A DNA stretch of 64,000 bases from the NCBI GenBank assembly GCA_026770025.1, contig JAMXDE010000013.1, positions 1,488,001 through 1,552,000 on the forward strand. The letters run 5' to 3'. The first letter of the stretch is position 1; each line of letters begins with the position of its first letter. The translations under genes were made by a program, and so were the position numbers. The notes under the pieces are model-generated. The model searched no databases. It was given only the letters and a program-made list of their open reading frames with translations, and was not told where the DNA came from. Origin of the DNA: Craspedostauros australis (Eukaryota; Bacillariophyta; Bacillariophyceae; Mastogloiales; Achnanthaceae). Positions 43,101-52,059 of this stretch are shown one piece after another.

Positions 43101-46100
43101 TCACCGGGTCAGAATCGTCTAGAAAGATGCACACAGCTGCGGCAAGGGTCACAAGCCTCCCGCTTTGCGCTGCATGCCAATTCGGAAAGCTGCACCGTCG
43201 CCCTTCCCCAGGAATAACTCAACATGTCGTCCGTGACAAACAAGGAGTTTTGCGCACCGATCACTTGTTCCCTGGACAACAAGTATCAGTGGACCACTTC
43301 GTCGGTCGAACGCCAGGACGCCTCTTCTCAGGACGAGGCAAAGGCGATCCAAACGAAATGTACAAAGGCGGAGCCATCTTTGTCGATCACGCATCAGGAT
43401 ACATTCACGTGGAACCTGTGGCAGCGCTAACCACGCACGCCACCCTCGAAGCCAAGGAACGGTTCGAACTGATGTGTCGTGATGTTGGAGTCCCCGTACG
43501 ATCGTATCTATCAGACAACGCCACCACCTTCACCTCACCCGAATACTCCAAACACCTTGAAATCTTCCATCAAGTCCATCGATTCGCAGGTGTCGGCGCA
43601 CATCACCACAACGGAATAGCCGAGCGAAGCATTCGAACAATTGTCTCAATGGCCCGAACCATGATGATGCATCAAAGCATCCACTGGCCAACGATGTTTG
43701 ATGCTCAACTATGGCCAATGGCCGTCGTACACGCCGCGTACATCTACAATCGCGTGCCTAATCCCGCCACCGGTCTCACACCCTACGATGTTCTATCACG
43801 CATCCGTCTTCCCCTCAAGCAACTTCATAACCTGCACGTATGGGGCAGTCCAGTCTATGTCCTTAACAAAGCGCTGGCCGATGGACGCAAGATACCCCGA
43901 TGGGAACCAAGAGGAGAGAGATACGTGAACATGGGTCTCTCTACGAAGCATGCTTCAACCGTACCTCTAGTCCTATCACCACGGACAGGTTCAATCACCC
44001 CTCAGTTCCACGTCGTGTTCGATGACTGGTTCGCAACGATTGCTACCGACTTGAAGCAACTTCCAAGCTATCAATCGGAAGAATGGACTCGCATGTTTGG
44101 TGACACCACCTTCCAATATCCATTCGATGACGACGATGTGGAATCAATGGAGCAGGACGACATCTTCGCATCAGACACGCGAGACCACAACCGGTTACAA
44201 CGCAACGACGATAACACTCCACCACCGAGTTTTGATACGCGAAACCAACAAACCATCCGTGAAAGAACGCCACAGGTATTGGCGAAAGGGTCGCAACCAA
44301 TGACACAACAGATCCCCGATCTCATGAGTGAAGCTCTCGCCCCTCCGATGCCAGTTTCAGAGGGAGCCAACAGGCAAATGTCCTCGACAGAGGGAGCTCC
44401 CGATGAGTCCCCGGTACCTGACTCTACTATAGAGTCACCGGATCAGCGAACACTTCAACCGCAATTGAGCTCACCTCTCCGAGAATCACCAACATTGGAA
44501 TTAGCAACTCCATTACCACTTCCAGCTCCGACGCCAATTCAGACGAGCTCCACGCCACCCATGATACCTAAGTCTGAGCCAACGCCAGAAAGACCTCAAA
44601 GCACGAGAATTCGCAAACAACCAAAGCGATTCACGTACGCACGTATGGGAGGCAAAGCAGCCTGGCTGGACGACGAAGACACCGATGATTACTACTTCTG
44701 CCCTGCAGTAGCTACCTTGGAAGAGATCGAACAGGCCGCAACACCCAGGGAACTGCACCCCGACTCATCATCGATCATCACATTCTCACAAGCTATCGTC
44801 GATTGCTTACATACAATCGAACCTCTCCAACGCAAAGGTAGCGACTCTCTCTCCATCGATCTACACCAATTCAAGGTGGACGCTCACTACTTGTTGCGCA
44901 GACTCCGAGGTCGATTCAACACCTTGAATCCACAGCCAACCAACGTCGTCCTCCCAACGTTCGCTCCAAAGGCGGCTGAAGTAGAAGAAGCAAGCATCAA
45001 CATGGCTGACTGGTGGCAACCGGACCCCGACAACATGACCGAGGAAGGAGCGACTCCATTTCAGGAGACGTACAACAACTTTCACTCGGACATGGAGGAC
45101 CATTTCGAGAAAGACCTCAACAGCGTCTTTCTCAACGAAGACCTCCTCCGACTGGCCACTGACCACGCCGTCGAGCAATTCGTGGAGAAGCTGAGCACCT
45201 TCATCAGTACTGGCACGATGGAACCCCACTTCGACGCTCTCGACTTCATGTCCAAGGCCAAATCAGGGCCATGGTACTACCAAGACCCCGAACATTTGAT
45301 GAACCAAGGGTACCTTCCACCCAAATCTGCGTACAACGCAGAAGCGTTCGTCCAAAGGACTCGCTCCGTGTGGAATGCGATGATCGAAAATCATCATTAC
45401 CGTCTCGCATTCGAGCTACTCCGTCGCCAAGTGACGACGATCCGACCAGGACCGTGGCCACTTCCAAGCGAATACGAGATTGAGCAATTCGTCCAAGGCA
45501 TGATTGAGTCGAACACGGCGCCACTCACTTCGGCCCCAGCGACTCGCTCCGCCAACAAAGGATCCATGCTCGACATCGACTCGTCATCCACGCTCGACAT
45601 CAACCCGTCGTTCATCCTCGACACAGCGAAGTGCATTCCACCAACTACATGGGCGAACATCGAACAGCATGCCTACTCTGTCGCAATCATCGAGCCACAG
45701 AAGGATGCAACAAACTACCCCACCTACGTCGATAATCGCATGATCAGCTACTTTGCCGCAGGTGGCGACTTGGAGATCGCCGAACGCACCTCGGTGTACA
45801 AGGCATCCAACACCGACCCGGATACTCTCTCCTTCGACGAAGCCATTCGCGACGACAACAAAGACGAGTGGATGCAAGCCGCCGAAAAGGAGATTCGAGA
45901 TCTCACGGAAAAGGGCACGTGGGAGGAAGTGAAGAAGATCGACATCAAGAACGATCGCATCTTTCCAGGAACCTGGGTCTTTCGCCGCAAGCGCCTCCCC
46001 GACGGAACCATCAAGAAATACAAGGGACGCTGGTGTTGCCGTGGAGACCTCATGCAAGAGGACTCCTCCACCTACGCACCAGTCGTCGCATGGTCATCCG

Positions 46101-47395
46101 TCCGCATCTTCCTCAGCACTTCCATCGTCATGGGTTGGACAACAACGTCCATCGACTTCACGAACGCTTTCGTGCAAGCATCCATCCACAAGCCAGTCTA
46201 CCTTCATCTCCCTCGTGGATTCAAATCAACGAAGGGTCCCGACACCTGCCTCAAGCTCCGCAAGAGCCTGTACGGCTTGACGATTGCTCCTCGCCTCTGG
46301 TATGAACACCTCATCCGAGCCCTCACTACGATCGGCTTCAAGGCCTGCGACCAAGAGCAGTGCTTGTTCATCAAGAAGGACATCATGATCGTCCTCTACG
46401 TTGACGATGCGGGCATCGCCTCCAAGACCAAGCAAGCCGCCGACGACTTCATCAAATCAATGCGCGACCTCGGCTTTGAGCTCACCCAAGAAGGAAGCTT
46501 CACCGAGTTCCTGGGAATCGAGCTCAGCCGTGATCCAAAAGCAGACACGGTCCATCTCCGCCAACCAGGACTAATCAAGAAGATCCTCGCCACTACGAAG
46601 ATGACGAACTGCAGTCCGTGCCCCGTACCAACTACGCAGCTCGCACTGGGACAATGCAAGCATGAGCCTCCCATGAACGAACCATGGAACTACCGCTCCG
46701 TCGTCGGCATGCTGTTGTATCTCACGACCAACACTCGCCCCGACCTGGCATTCGCAGTCTCCCAAGTCGCTCGCTTCGGAAGTGACCCTCGCCGCTCACA
46801 CGCCAAGGCCGTCAAGCGCATCATGCGCTATCTCAAGCACACTGAGGACAAGGGTACCATCGTGCGTCCCACCGGGCAGCTTGATCTCAAGTGCTACGTG
46901 GATGCAGACTTCGCAGGACTCTACGGACGAGAAGACAGCAAGGACCCCGTCTCAGTCAAGTCGCGCACTGGCTACCTCATTACGCTGGGAGGGTGCCCCC
47001 TCATTTGGAAGTCCAAACTCCAAACTGAGATTGCTCTATCTACGATGGAGTCCGAGTACGCCGCTCTCTCTCTCGCAATGCGCACGCTGATTCCCATTCA
47101 ACAGCTCATCCGCCAAGTCATCAACAATGCCGGCACCACCATGCCACTGCACACCAACCTCCAGTGCACGGTGTTTGAGGACAACCAAGCCTGCATTTCC
47201 CTTGCTACCAATCATCAACCAACCGCGCGCACCAAGCACTTCCTGACTAAGTGGCACTTCTTTTGGTACTGGGTCAAGGCAGGGTTCATCTACATCCAGC
47301 ACATCGCAACACCGGAGCAACTGGCCGACATCTTCACCAAAGGACTGTCCATCGCAGTCTTCGAATACCTGCGATTCAAGATCATGGGTTGGTAA
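40130..47395 (+). CDS. Copia gag-pol polyprotein
   Basis: A 2421-residue frame inside the young Copia. The N-terminal gag-like part (1-560) begins with an Ala/Glu-rich coiled coil and has a basic, Cys-poor end with a WCAKCRRW motif instead of a classic CCHC knuckle. A strongly hydrophobic stretch at about 563-625 predicts two membrane helices, unusual for Copia. A protease motif DSGAS lies near 809. The integrase has its HHCC zinc region from about 968 and core acids in SVDHF, LSDNAT and NGIAERS near 1052, 1126 and 1160. The long linker has an acidic and Pro/Ser-rich section. Reverse transcriptase starts near 1948, with YVDDA near 2089. RNase H has YVDADFAG, TMESEY and DIFTK. It is treated as an element gene and not a host gene. 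Confidence 0.9.
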   Translation: MAEETTPATLEELQAQLEAITVENARLTQATLAAEAAAEAANAAIATAQAAATATTTPSRPGLERSRSAGDTRPRTEQSFLGDSIFDMETPMPKKSRKSEEDSEDDDHDLSGKPTVPIMGGILKQGRNWVPWTAGAPNGHWTGLQDESHTRWTNSQQQRILHNGADSTNQSKREQGLTDKFKKGGNIQQFIRLVRNHMARTGLLTMAYIADANAESGMTCVLDSPAAFTLEDATKHFDEFHLKWDHYDVQNNETASAFFRDSLDPALEDQLMNRIEPKFHDNFITLFVEFMNSNSANSLDEQDALAAKIREVNCRRFPNENVGLMAVHLRALCKRLDDAGRFDLRLLRTILDAFLQAGGQIRSGEQYRRPLYVMKDNLEEILMRLPVFTYEYARPQLAAKDLTWMAICNKAEASYENEVRGNRWHAIRRTRDSNVPRYSYANNAVQNPSANVLEQHKGFSKNDGRRNNFKKPKERDAKRNASQGWSSKAPKPGEPQRKLVNDKTFMWCAKCRRWRLSHNTESHQDNFKFKAKAKGKQAPKQDNLSIDMAAWTCFTAASSQDEDTWWSLVWNLFTSFNYFGSIVGMVLLFASLQVITIGVEYGWYIAAANAWMLIAVTLLLLHTNVPRRPDSINSADLVYNKARVKERYKQVHKRPTHFNGAVKRSLYDLVMESLDPDGPKPVNVSKGNSPRTKRVWRPQARTKTRNHRSKRRHWNQSKNSTYGKNQTPTTAKLPRQEGRTSSISRNLWSLYPTRGIDLMYDRSQKQQCDNDMPALLTLQGLASFFSNRNAFASPAKAESYLSPDAPFELVWDSGASISVTNDLNDFCSTPSPPPRPTFLNGFLKKIQVNALGTVEWYVLDVTGSPRKLRLPAFHVPESKVKLISTSSLLEEYQGETIVFNKSSCKLSGILGNDDRNAIVANYKKSTRLPTSVGYSADNIHDVPAALTSIVSTVSDHNVNLTQPQKELLRWHYRLGHLSFSRVKFLLRSGTLTGSESSRKMHTAAARVTSLPLCAACQFGKLHRRPSPGITQHVVRDKQGVLRTDHLFPGQQVSVDHFVGRTPGRLFSGRGKGDPNEMYKGGAIFVDHASGYIHVEPVAALTTHATLEAKERFELMCRDVGVPVRSYLSDNATTFTSPEYSKHLEIFHQVHRFAGVGAHHHNGIAERSIRTIVSMARTMMMHQSIHWPTMFDAQLWPMAVVHAAYIYNRVPNPATGLTPYDVLSRIRLPLKQLHNLHVWGSPVYVLNKALADGRKIPRWEPRGERYVNMGLSTKHASTVPLVLSPRTGSITPQFHVVFDDWFATIATDLKQLPSYQSEEWTRMFGDTTFQYPFDDDDVESMEQDDIFASDTRDHNRLQRNDDNTPPPSFDTRNQQTIRERTPQVLAKGSQPMTQQIPDLMSEALAPPMPVSEGANRQMSSTEGAPDESPVPDSTIESPDQRTLQPQLSSPLRESPTLELATPLPLPAPTPIQTSSTPPMIPKSEPTPERPQSTRIRKQPKRFTYARMGGKAAWLDDEDTDDYYFCPAVATLEEIEQAATPRELHPDSSSIITFSQAIVDCLHTIEPLQRKGSDSLSIDLHQFKVDAHYLLRRLRGRFNTLNPQPTNVVLPTFAPKAAEVEEASINMADWWQPDPDNMTEEGATPFQETYNNFHSDMEDHFEKDLNSVFLNEDLLRLATDHAVEQFVEKLSTFISTGTMEPHFDALDFMSKAKSGPWYYQDPEHLMNQGYLPPKSAYNAEAFVQRTRSVWNAMIENHHYRLAFELLRRQVTTIRPGPWPLPSEYEIEQFVQGMIESNTAPLTSAPATRSANKGSMLDIDSSSTLDINPSFILDTAKCIPPTTWANIEQHAYSVAIIEPQKDATNYPTYVDNRMISYFAAGGDLEIAERTSVYKASNTDPDTLSFDEAIRDDNKDEWMQAAEKEIRDLTEKGTWEEVKKIDIKNDRIFPGTWVFRRKRLPDGTIKKYKGRWCCRGDLMQEDSSTYAPVVAWSSVRIFLSTSIVMGWTTTSIDFTNAFVQASIHKPVYLHLPRGFKSTKGPDTCLKLRKSLYGLTIAPRLWYEHLIRALTTIGFKACDQEQCLFIKKDIMIVLYVDDAGIASKTKQAADDFIKSMRDLGFELTQEGSFTEFLGIELSRDPKADTVHLRQPGLIKKILATTKMTNCSPCPVPTTQLALGQCKHEPPMNEPWNYRSVVGMLLYLTTNTRPDLAFAVSQVARFGSDPRRSHAKAVKRIMRYLKHTEDKGTIVRPTGQLDLKCYVDADFAGLYGREDSKDPVSVKSRTGYLITLGGCPLIWKSKLQTEIALSTMESEYAALSLAMRTLIPIQQLIRQVINNAGTTMPLHTNLQCTVFEDNQACISLATNHQPTARTKHFLTKWHFFWYWVKAGFIYIQHIATPEQLADIFTKGLSIAVFEYLRFKIMGW

Positions 47396-47478
47396 TAACC
47401 AACAACAACAAACAACAACGAAGGATGAAGTTTTCATCGATACCACAACTCCAATCACGACCCAACACTGAGAGGGAG

Positions 47479-48357
47479 AGTTGAGATTCAATGAGGGACA
47501 GACTAGTACCGAACACGGTATTGTGCAGATTTAGTGCCAATTCCCGAATCTGGCCGAATCCGAACAATGAGTGTCGATGGACAGACGATACCGCACAAAC
47601 CACGCGTAGGATCCACGTTGAGCAAATGACCGCTCCGCACAGTCATAATTTTTCAGAACAGACAGGTTTCACCCCCCAACACCTCCGGTCACGTGAAAAA
47701 CCTGCACAGGTATCAACCCGATGGGAGAAATTCCTGTTTTGGCGCGAAATCTTCCGACTTGATTGACCACCAAACCTTTTTCTCCTCCTTTCTCTCCTCC
47801 ATTCACGAATCCATCATGACTCAAACCTGACCGACCTGACTCACACCCCACCTGGGAACTATATGCTCTTCAGATCCTCCTTACTAAAACTTATCTCGAT
47901 TCCTTCATTGCTGATGACCACCACACTACCACCGTGGTCTCAGCATGCGTATCCAACTTGCTTCAACTCAAGCAATGGAATCCGAGTGTCAGCTTCAGCC
48001 ACAGCCACTGCTTCATGACCGTCACCACTGATTGTCATGACCTACACTGCAGTGTAACTACATGTGCGGAGAGCAAGGTACTGTATTGACTGTCTACTCT
48101 GTTGCACTGAATCAAGTGCATCAGTGCAGGGTCTCGCCAAGTTGTGTGGCATCGTTTCTTCACCCTACTAACACCAATAAGCTAACTCATAATAACGGAC
48201 AAGGATTAGCTACAAAGCACTCTACTTCTCATCGTTACAAGTTATAACTATTCAAACAGCACACCTCTCTTGAACTGCATCACACGGCTATCCCGAAGCC
48301 GGCAGATTCACGAGGCATTCTCCACCGATTCGCGACGCCTACGCACGAATCCTAACT
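47479..48357 (+). repeat. 3' LTR of the young Copia, enlarged by a small TIR element
   Basis: 879 bp = 687 + 192. The extra 192 bp are the TIR element at 47522-47708 plus a second copy of GGTAT. Followed by the target duplication ATCTG at 48358-48362. Confidence 0.9.
47522..47708. mobile_element. 187-bp MITE-like TIR element in the Copia 3' LTR
   Basis: The sequence interrupts one LTR and is absent from the other, which gives exact limits. Its ends are inverted (TGTGCAGATTT and the complement of AAACCTGCACA), and it is flanked by a 5-bp duplication GGTAT at 47517-47521 and 47709-47713. It holds no coding capacity. This is a plain non-autonomous DNA transposon; the autonomous family is unknown. 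Confidence 0.85.
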
Positions 48358-48362
48358 ATCTG

Positions 48363-48760
48363 TAATATTCTCCGCAATACCGTGCAAGCGCAAGCTACTA
48401 TTCATTCCATCCCTCTTGCATTGAAAACCAATACTCCATCATTCACTACATATCAGTCATATGCTTGGGTAGAACAAGAAGCCTCCTCTTGGACGACAAG
48501 AGCATGAATACAAACTCCCAATCAGTTGCGCCGTTGTATGAGATTGGATCCAACTGCAAAGGAGTGGAATGCTGATTCAGAAATCAATCAAGGCGCAAGG
48601 TATTTGTATAAATGCAGTGTTGACGCAATGTGTGAGACCTGCAACAGCCACAGAACAAAAGCAAGTAGGAATGGAAAGGGCCACAGCTGCAATGAAAACG
48701 TAACGAAATGAAAGCAGTTGCTGGTGATATTGTGGCACTGGATTGATGTAGAAGAACAAG
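48363..48760. other. Spacer between Copia and truncated LINE
   Basis: No gene recognised. The longest open frame, 61 codons, has no known similarity. Confidence 0.4.
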
Positions 48761-48779
48761 TGGTAGTTGCCAGTGTGTT
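48761..48779. repeat. Target duplication of the truncated LINE, 5' copy
   Basis: TGGTAGTTGCCAGTGTGTT, identical to 49635-49653. Confidence 0.9.
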
Positions 48780-49242
48780 GGACCAATGCCCCAGTTGCAG
48801 AGACTGTGAGGATGCGTCACACTTCTGGCAGTGCACAGGGGAGGACTGGCGTAAAATCTCGAGGAGGCATTTATGGGAGTTGCGGCGCTGGATGCGGAGA
48901 TATCCCACGAAGCCTGAAATCGCCATCAATATGACCGCCATCCTGCAAAGCCAGCTTGAGGGGTCGGTCCATCTCAGGGCTACCAGCCTGGGCAGCTCTC
49001 TCCATGAGGCAGTTTGGCAGCAGTTTGCTGTGGGTCCACAGGCGCTCGGAAAAGGACTCCTAGACAGGAAGTGGGAACCGATGCAGAGCAAATTTCTGCA
49101 GCAGCAACAGCCTCGGGAATTGGAAGACAAGTGGTCCAGGCAGCTCATACGTTGCATTTGGCGCAATGCCTGGGAGCAATGGAGAGCACACAACGAGACA
49201 TTGTTCGAAGGTCAAGACTTGGCCGAAGCTGGGACAGTGTAA
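48780..49242 (+). pseudogene. C-terminal fragment of LINE ORF2
   Basis: About 150 codons matching the C-terminal third of the RNase-H-distal part of ORF2 at 1364-6892 (shared words include WECP/WQC, LHEA, GPQAL/GHQAL, KGLL, FLQQQQ, WEQW). The open frame starts upstream in target DNA (48718) and stops early compared with the full copy. Similarity continues in another frame (near 49320-49450, with QVMVWVEQAV and PAASGALLKWL words), so the fragment carries at least one frameshift. It is non-functional. Confidence 0.8.
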
Positions 49243-49544
49243 GCCCTACATGACAGGGCAGAATCACTCCGTCTTTGCCTTGAGCAGGACTGCACCAAGC
49301 ATCTATGACAGCTACATACGGCGCTGGCCGGCGAGGCACAGATGGCACAGGTCATGGTATGGGTGGAGCAAGCCGTGCTGACGCTACACAAACCGGCCGC
49401 CTCTGGCGCCCTGCTCAAGTGGCTGAAATGCAGACAACAAGCTCACCCAACCCCCCTCCCCCACTGGCAAAGATACCCTTGGCAGCACGCAAGGAGAAAA
49501 CACATACACAGCATACACACACAAAGCATAGATTCCGTGCTCCT

Positions 49545-49561
49545 TTCGTGCTCCGCACGAA
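49545..49561 (+). other. LINE 3' UTR hairpin, truncated copy
   Basis: TTCGTGC-TCC-GCACGAA, a 7-bp stem at the place of the 8-bp CTTCGCGC/GCGCGAAG stem of the full-length LINE. The inner C-G pair is replaced by T-A on both sides, a compensatory change. Confidence 0.65.
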
Positions 49562-49634
49562 GTCGAAAGGAGGCGGAGAATAGCGCCACCAGCGCAGCCT
49601 CATAAGTGGGTTTAATCTCTGTGTTATTCTTATT

Positions 49635-49653
49635 ATGGTAGTTGCCAGTGTGT
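49635..49653. repeat. Target duplication of the truncated LINE, 3' copy
   Basis: TGGTAGTTGCCAGTGTGTT, identical to 48761-48779, directly after the TTATT-type tail. Confidence 0.9.
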
Positions 49654-49891
49654 TATTAGCAATGGTATTGCATAAAAATAGAGAGCAATCAACTTTATAT
49701 TCAATGCAAACTACGACAACACCTACCGAGTGTCCGAAACTACGCCATTACTACGTGAAAACGTGGACAACAAAAAAGTACGAAGAAAATACACGAAGAA
49801 AATGTGTGACGAGACGAGCGTCCAATTCTAGTTTTAGTCCAACTGGTCGACCACTTTTCCCATCGCGAGGAAACGTCGTGTTATTTTTGGT

Positions 49892-49988
49892 TTTGTCTCA
49901 GGAGACAAGGCCCTCGCACAAAGGTGAAAAAGTTTGTCTCCTGAGACATCAGGGGTCCTCCATCGCGACAGAATTTCCTCGTGGATAT
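49892..49988. repeat. Right inverted repeat with GTCTC palindrome hairpin
   Basis: Contains TTGTCTCAGGAGACAA at 49893-49908 and its complement at 49933-49947, a 15-bp stem with a loop of about 25 nt, followed by AATTTCCTCGTGGATATT near 49972. In reverse complement this matches 38403-38441. Confidence 0.5.
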
Positions 49989-50588
49989 TCATATGTTATG
50001 CTGAAGTACTCTCTGCATCTCTGTGGAGACTTGTACATTGAGTTTGTAGTGTAGTTCCAAGTACGGCACGAGCACGCGTGCGAATGGACCATCGTCGAGT
50101 CTCTACAAATCCTCTGACAGGCAATTCTCAGATCGAGTCGCTCGAGAGGCTCGCAACCATGCAGTCCCTGTCCGCTTCGCTGTCTCCACGCCGAGCAGCC
50201 TCGACTCGTCATGAAGGGGGAAAAACGGTCTATCCACTGCCACTTCAATCTACTCTATTTTACTTCGCAGAGAGTAAACATATTATACATAAACATAATA
50301 GTTGCGGATCGCATCGTTTCCAAATGTCCTGCGTTTGCGACTTCCGCATGATCACCAATGATCTGTGCTGTGACTTACTGCGACTTACTGCGACTTGATG
50401 GGCACATCAAGTGCCATCGTTTCGTTTCGTTTCCACGCCGTCAAACAGCCGCACACTCCATACGAGTACGAGTGCATGTTCGAACAAAAGGATTGTGGTG
50501 GAAATGCATCCATGAAGGACAAGAGTGCAGCAGCCTTCCGCTCGTTTCCTCTCTCCATTCCACTGCACAAAAGTGTGTCCTGCACCCG
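49989..50588. other. Intergenic, 3' side of the receptor-like gene
   Basis: No gene recognised. Short open frames overlap one another without family similarity. The region should include the 3' UTR of the minus-strand gene ending at 50589. Confidence 0.4.
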
Positions 50589-52059
50589 TCAACACTGTTG
50601 GGAGCCGTCGCCGTCTGGTCTTTGCGCGGTGTTTTGGATGATACTCTGCCGTGATCGTTCGGATTGCGGTTGCTGCGATCGACTTGAGAGAAGCACAGTG
50701 GCACACTGCGGACGCCTTGTTGGTGGGTCCTCTGCGGAAAGCGCGTTGGACAGGATAGTCACGCGCGATGCATCTGGCAGTGCCTTCCGCCATTGCTGAT
50801 ACCTCGGCGTGATGAAGACGATTAGATTCAAGAAGCCCTGCAGCGGGAAGAAGAAGAGAGGTAGCAGCAAGATCATGTATGGAAGGGGATCGCCCAACCG
50901 ATTTTCGACGTCGAACATCCCCGCAATCTGATGGACTGCGGGCCACACGATTGTGTTGGTGTATGCGCTGTTAGGGCATACACGTATGATTGTGGCAGAG
51001 CAGAGATGGTGGCGGCGAAGAGAAATGTGGTGGCGGAAGTGAGAAAACGCCGAGCTTGAGAGCCGTGGAACGTCCTTCGTGACAATCCACCATGACGCCC
51101 AGCACAAAGATGTGAATGGGGGGTCATCCACGTTCCAACGTCACCTCAGCGCCGCCAGCGTCTGTGAAAGGAACTTCGCGCCACCTTCGAGACTACATCC
51201 GCATGCAGTGCCAGACGCTGCAATAGCAAAACAGCATGGTGGAGAAGACGCAAACAGCATAGAGTGCCACAACTTACGACATGTACATCGTGCACTGCCA
51301 TGACACCCGCCGGATTCTCTTTTGTTGATTCTGATCCAACTGTTGTGACAGTGTCGTGTAGACCTGTATCTTCCTCATCGTCTCCTTGACAGTCCTGTAC
51401 AGCATGTACGTGCACACGAACCCAACCGCGCCGACGGTGTACACGAAGGCTGCGGTGGTGATCCCCAGCATGCCACCGATGTCTCCGCCGCTGATGCATT
51501 CCACGTCCTCGTCATAATCGCAGCCATTGGGGTACTCGATCATGAGGCACAGGCCGGATAATATTTCCGGATTCATCATGTGCCAATGCAACGCCAAGCA
51601 TGGCAGCGGCAGGCTCATTCCTACCGTGACGATATGGAAGAATGGTTCGATGTACGTGGCAACGTCCTGATTCGACCAACGATACCGGACCTGCAGCAAG
51701 AAGTTGATGGCCAGGAATGCGCTGTAGAATGAGATCATGACGAGGACGACGTTCAGAATGAACCCCATCATCGAGCACGTGACTTCGTTGCCAAATGCGA
51801 ATGGGTTGCTCGTCCTATCCGCGGGCACCAGCATGAGATGAACGATGTTGGATGCGCTGAGGATGATGTCCAGCACCGATATGCACGAGATGATGCGATG
51901 GTACACCAACGTGAGATTGCGGGAGGCCAGCCGGAGGACGTAGTAAGATCCGATCATCGACATGGTGCTCGACGTCCCCACCGTGATGATGAATGACAGG
52001 TATTGGCCCCGGTTGAGGTCGTTTCTGTAAGAATCGTCATCGCTGTGACTGTCTTCCAT
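50589..52059 (-). CDS. Seven-transmembrane receptor-like protein, two exons
   Basis: I propose exon 1 at 52059-51278 and exon 2 at 50967-50589, with a 310-bp intron (donor GTAAGT at 51277, acceptor ending CTAACAG at 50968). Joined, they give 386 residues in one frame. Exon 1 encodes five hydrophobic helices (about 22-43, 56-77, 95-120, 138-157, 187-212), a Cys at the start of helix 3 and Cys residues in the second outer loop, a typical disulfide pair. The splice falls inside helix 6, joining TMYMS to AYTNTIVWP, and helix 7 (YMILLLPLFFFPLQGFLN) ends in a PLQG...N motif, followed by FITPRYQQWR. This is the layout of diatom GPCR-like (cAMP-receptor or class-A-like) proteins. Ligand and G-protein coupling are unknown. 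The tail is Ser/Gln/Arg-rich. Confidence 0.72.
50968..51277 (-). other. Intron of the 7TM receptor-like gene
   Basis: GTAAGT donor directly after TC of a split Ser codon; the acceptor CCCTAACAG restores the frame. Exon lengths of 782 and 379 sum to a multiple of three, and the join completes helix 6. All three frames within the intron carry stops or lose hydrophobic pattern. Confidence 0.7.

Larger units (their letters stand above)
39016..48357 (+). mobile_element. Young, whole-looking Ty1/Copia element
   Basis: A 9342-bp LTR retrotransposon on the plus strand. Its 687-bp LTRs (39016-39702 and 47479-48357) look identical by eye apart from a 192-bp gain in the 3' LTR, explained by an inserted 187-bp TIR element and its 5-bp duplication. 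A 5-bp target duplication, ATCTG, flanks it (39011-39015 and 48358-48362). The LTRs begin AGTT and end AACT rather than TG...CA. A purine-rich tract precedes the 3' LTR (about 47469-47478), and a GGTAGC-type primer-site candidate follows the 5' LTR. One long gag-pol frame fills the interior. It looks whole and very young. Confidence 0.92.
48780..49634 (+). mobile_element. 5'-truncated copy of the same LINE family
   Basis: Covers only the last part of ORF2 from the CCHC knuckle (CPSCRDCEDASHFWQC) onward plus the 3' UTR. A perfect 19-bp target duplication, TGGTAGTTGCCAGTGTGTT, flanks it at 48761-48779 and 49635-49653, so the truncation came with insertion. The tail is TTATTCTTATTA. Protein similarity to the full copy is clear but far from identical, so the two are different subfamilies or differ in age. 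Confidence 0.9.
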
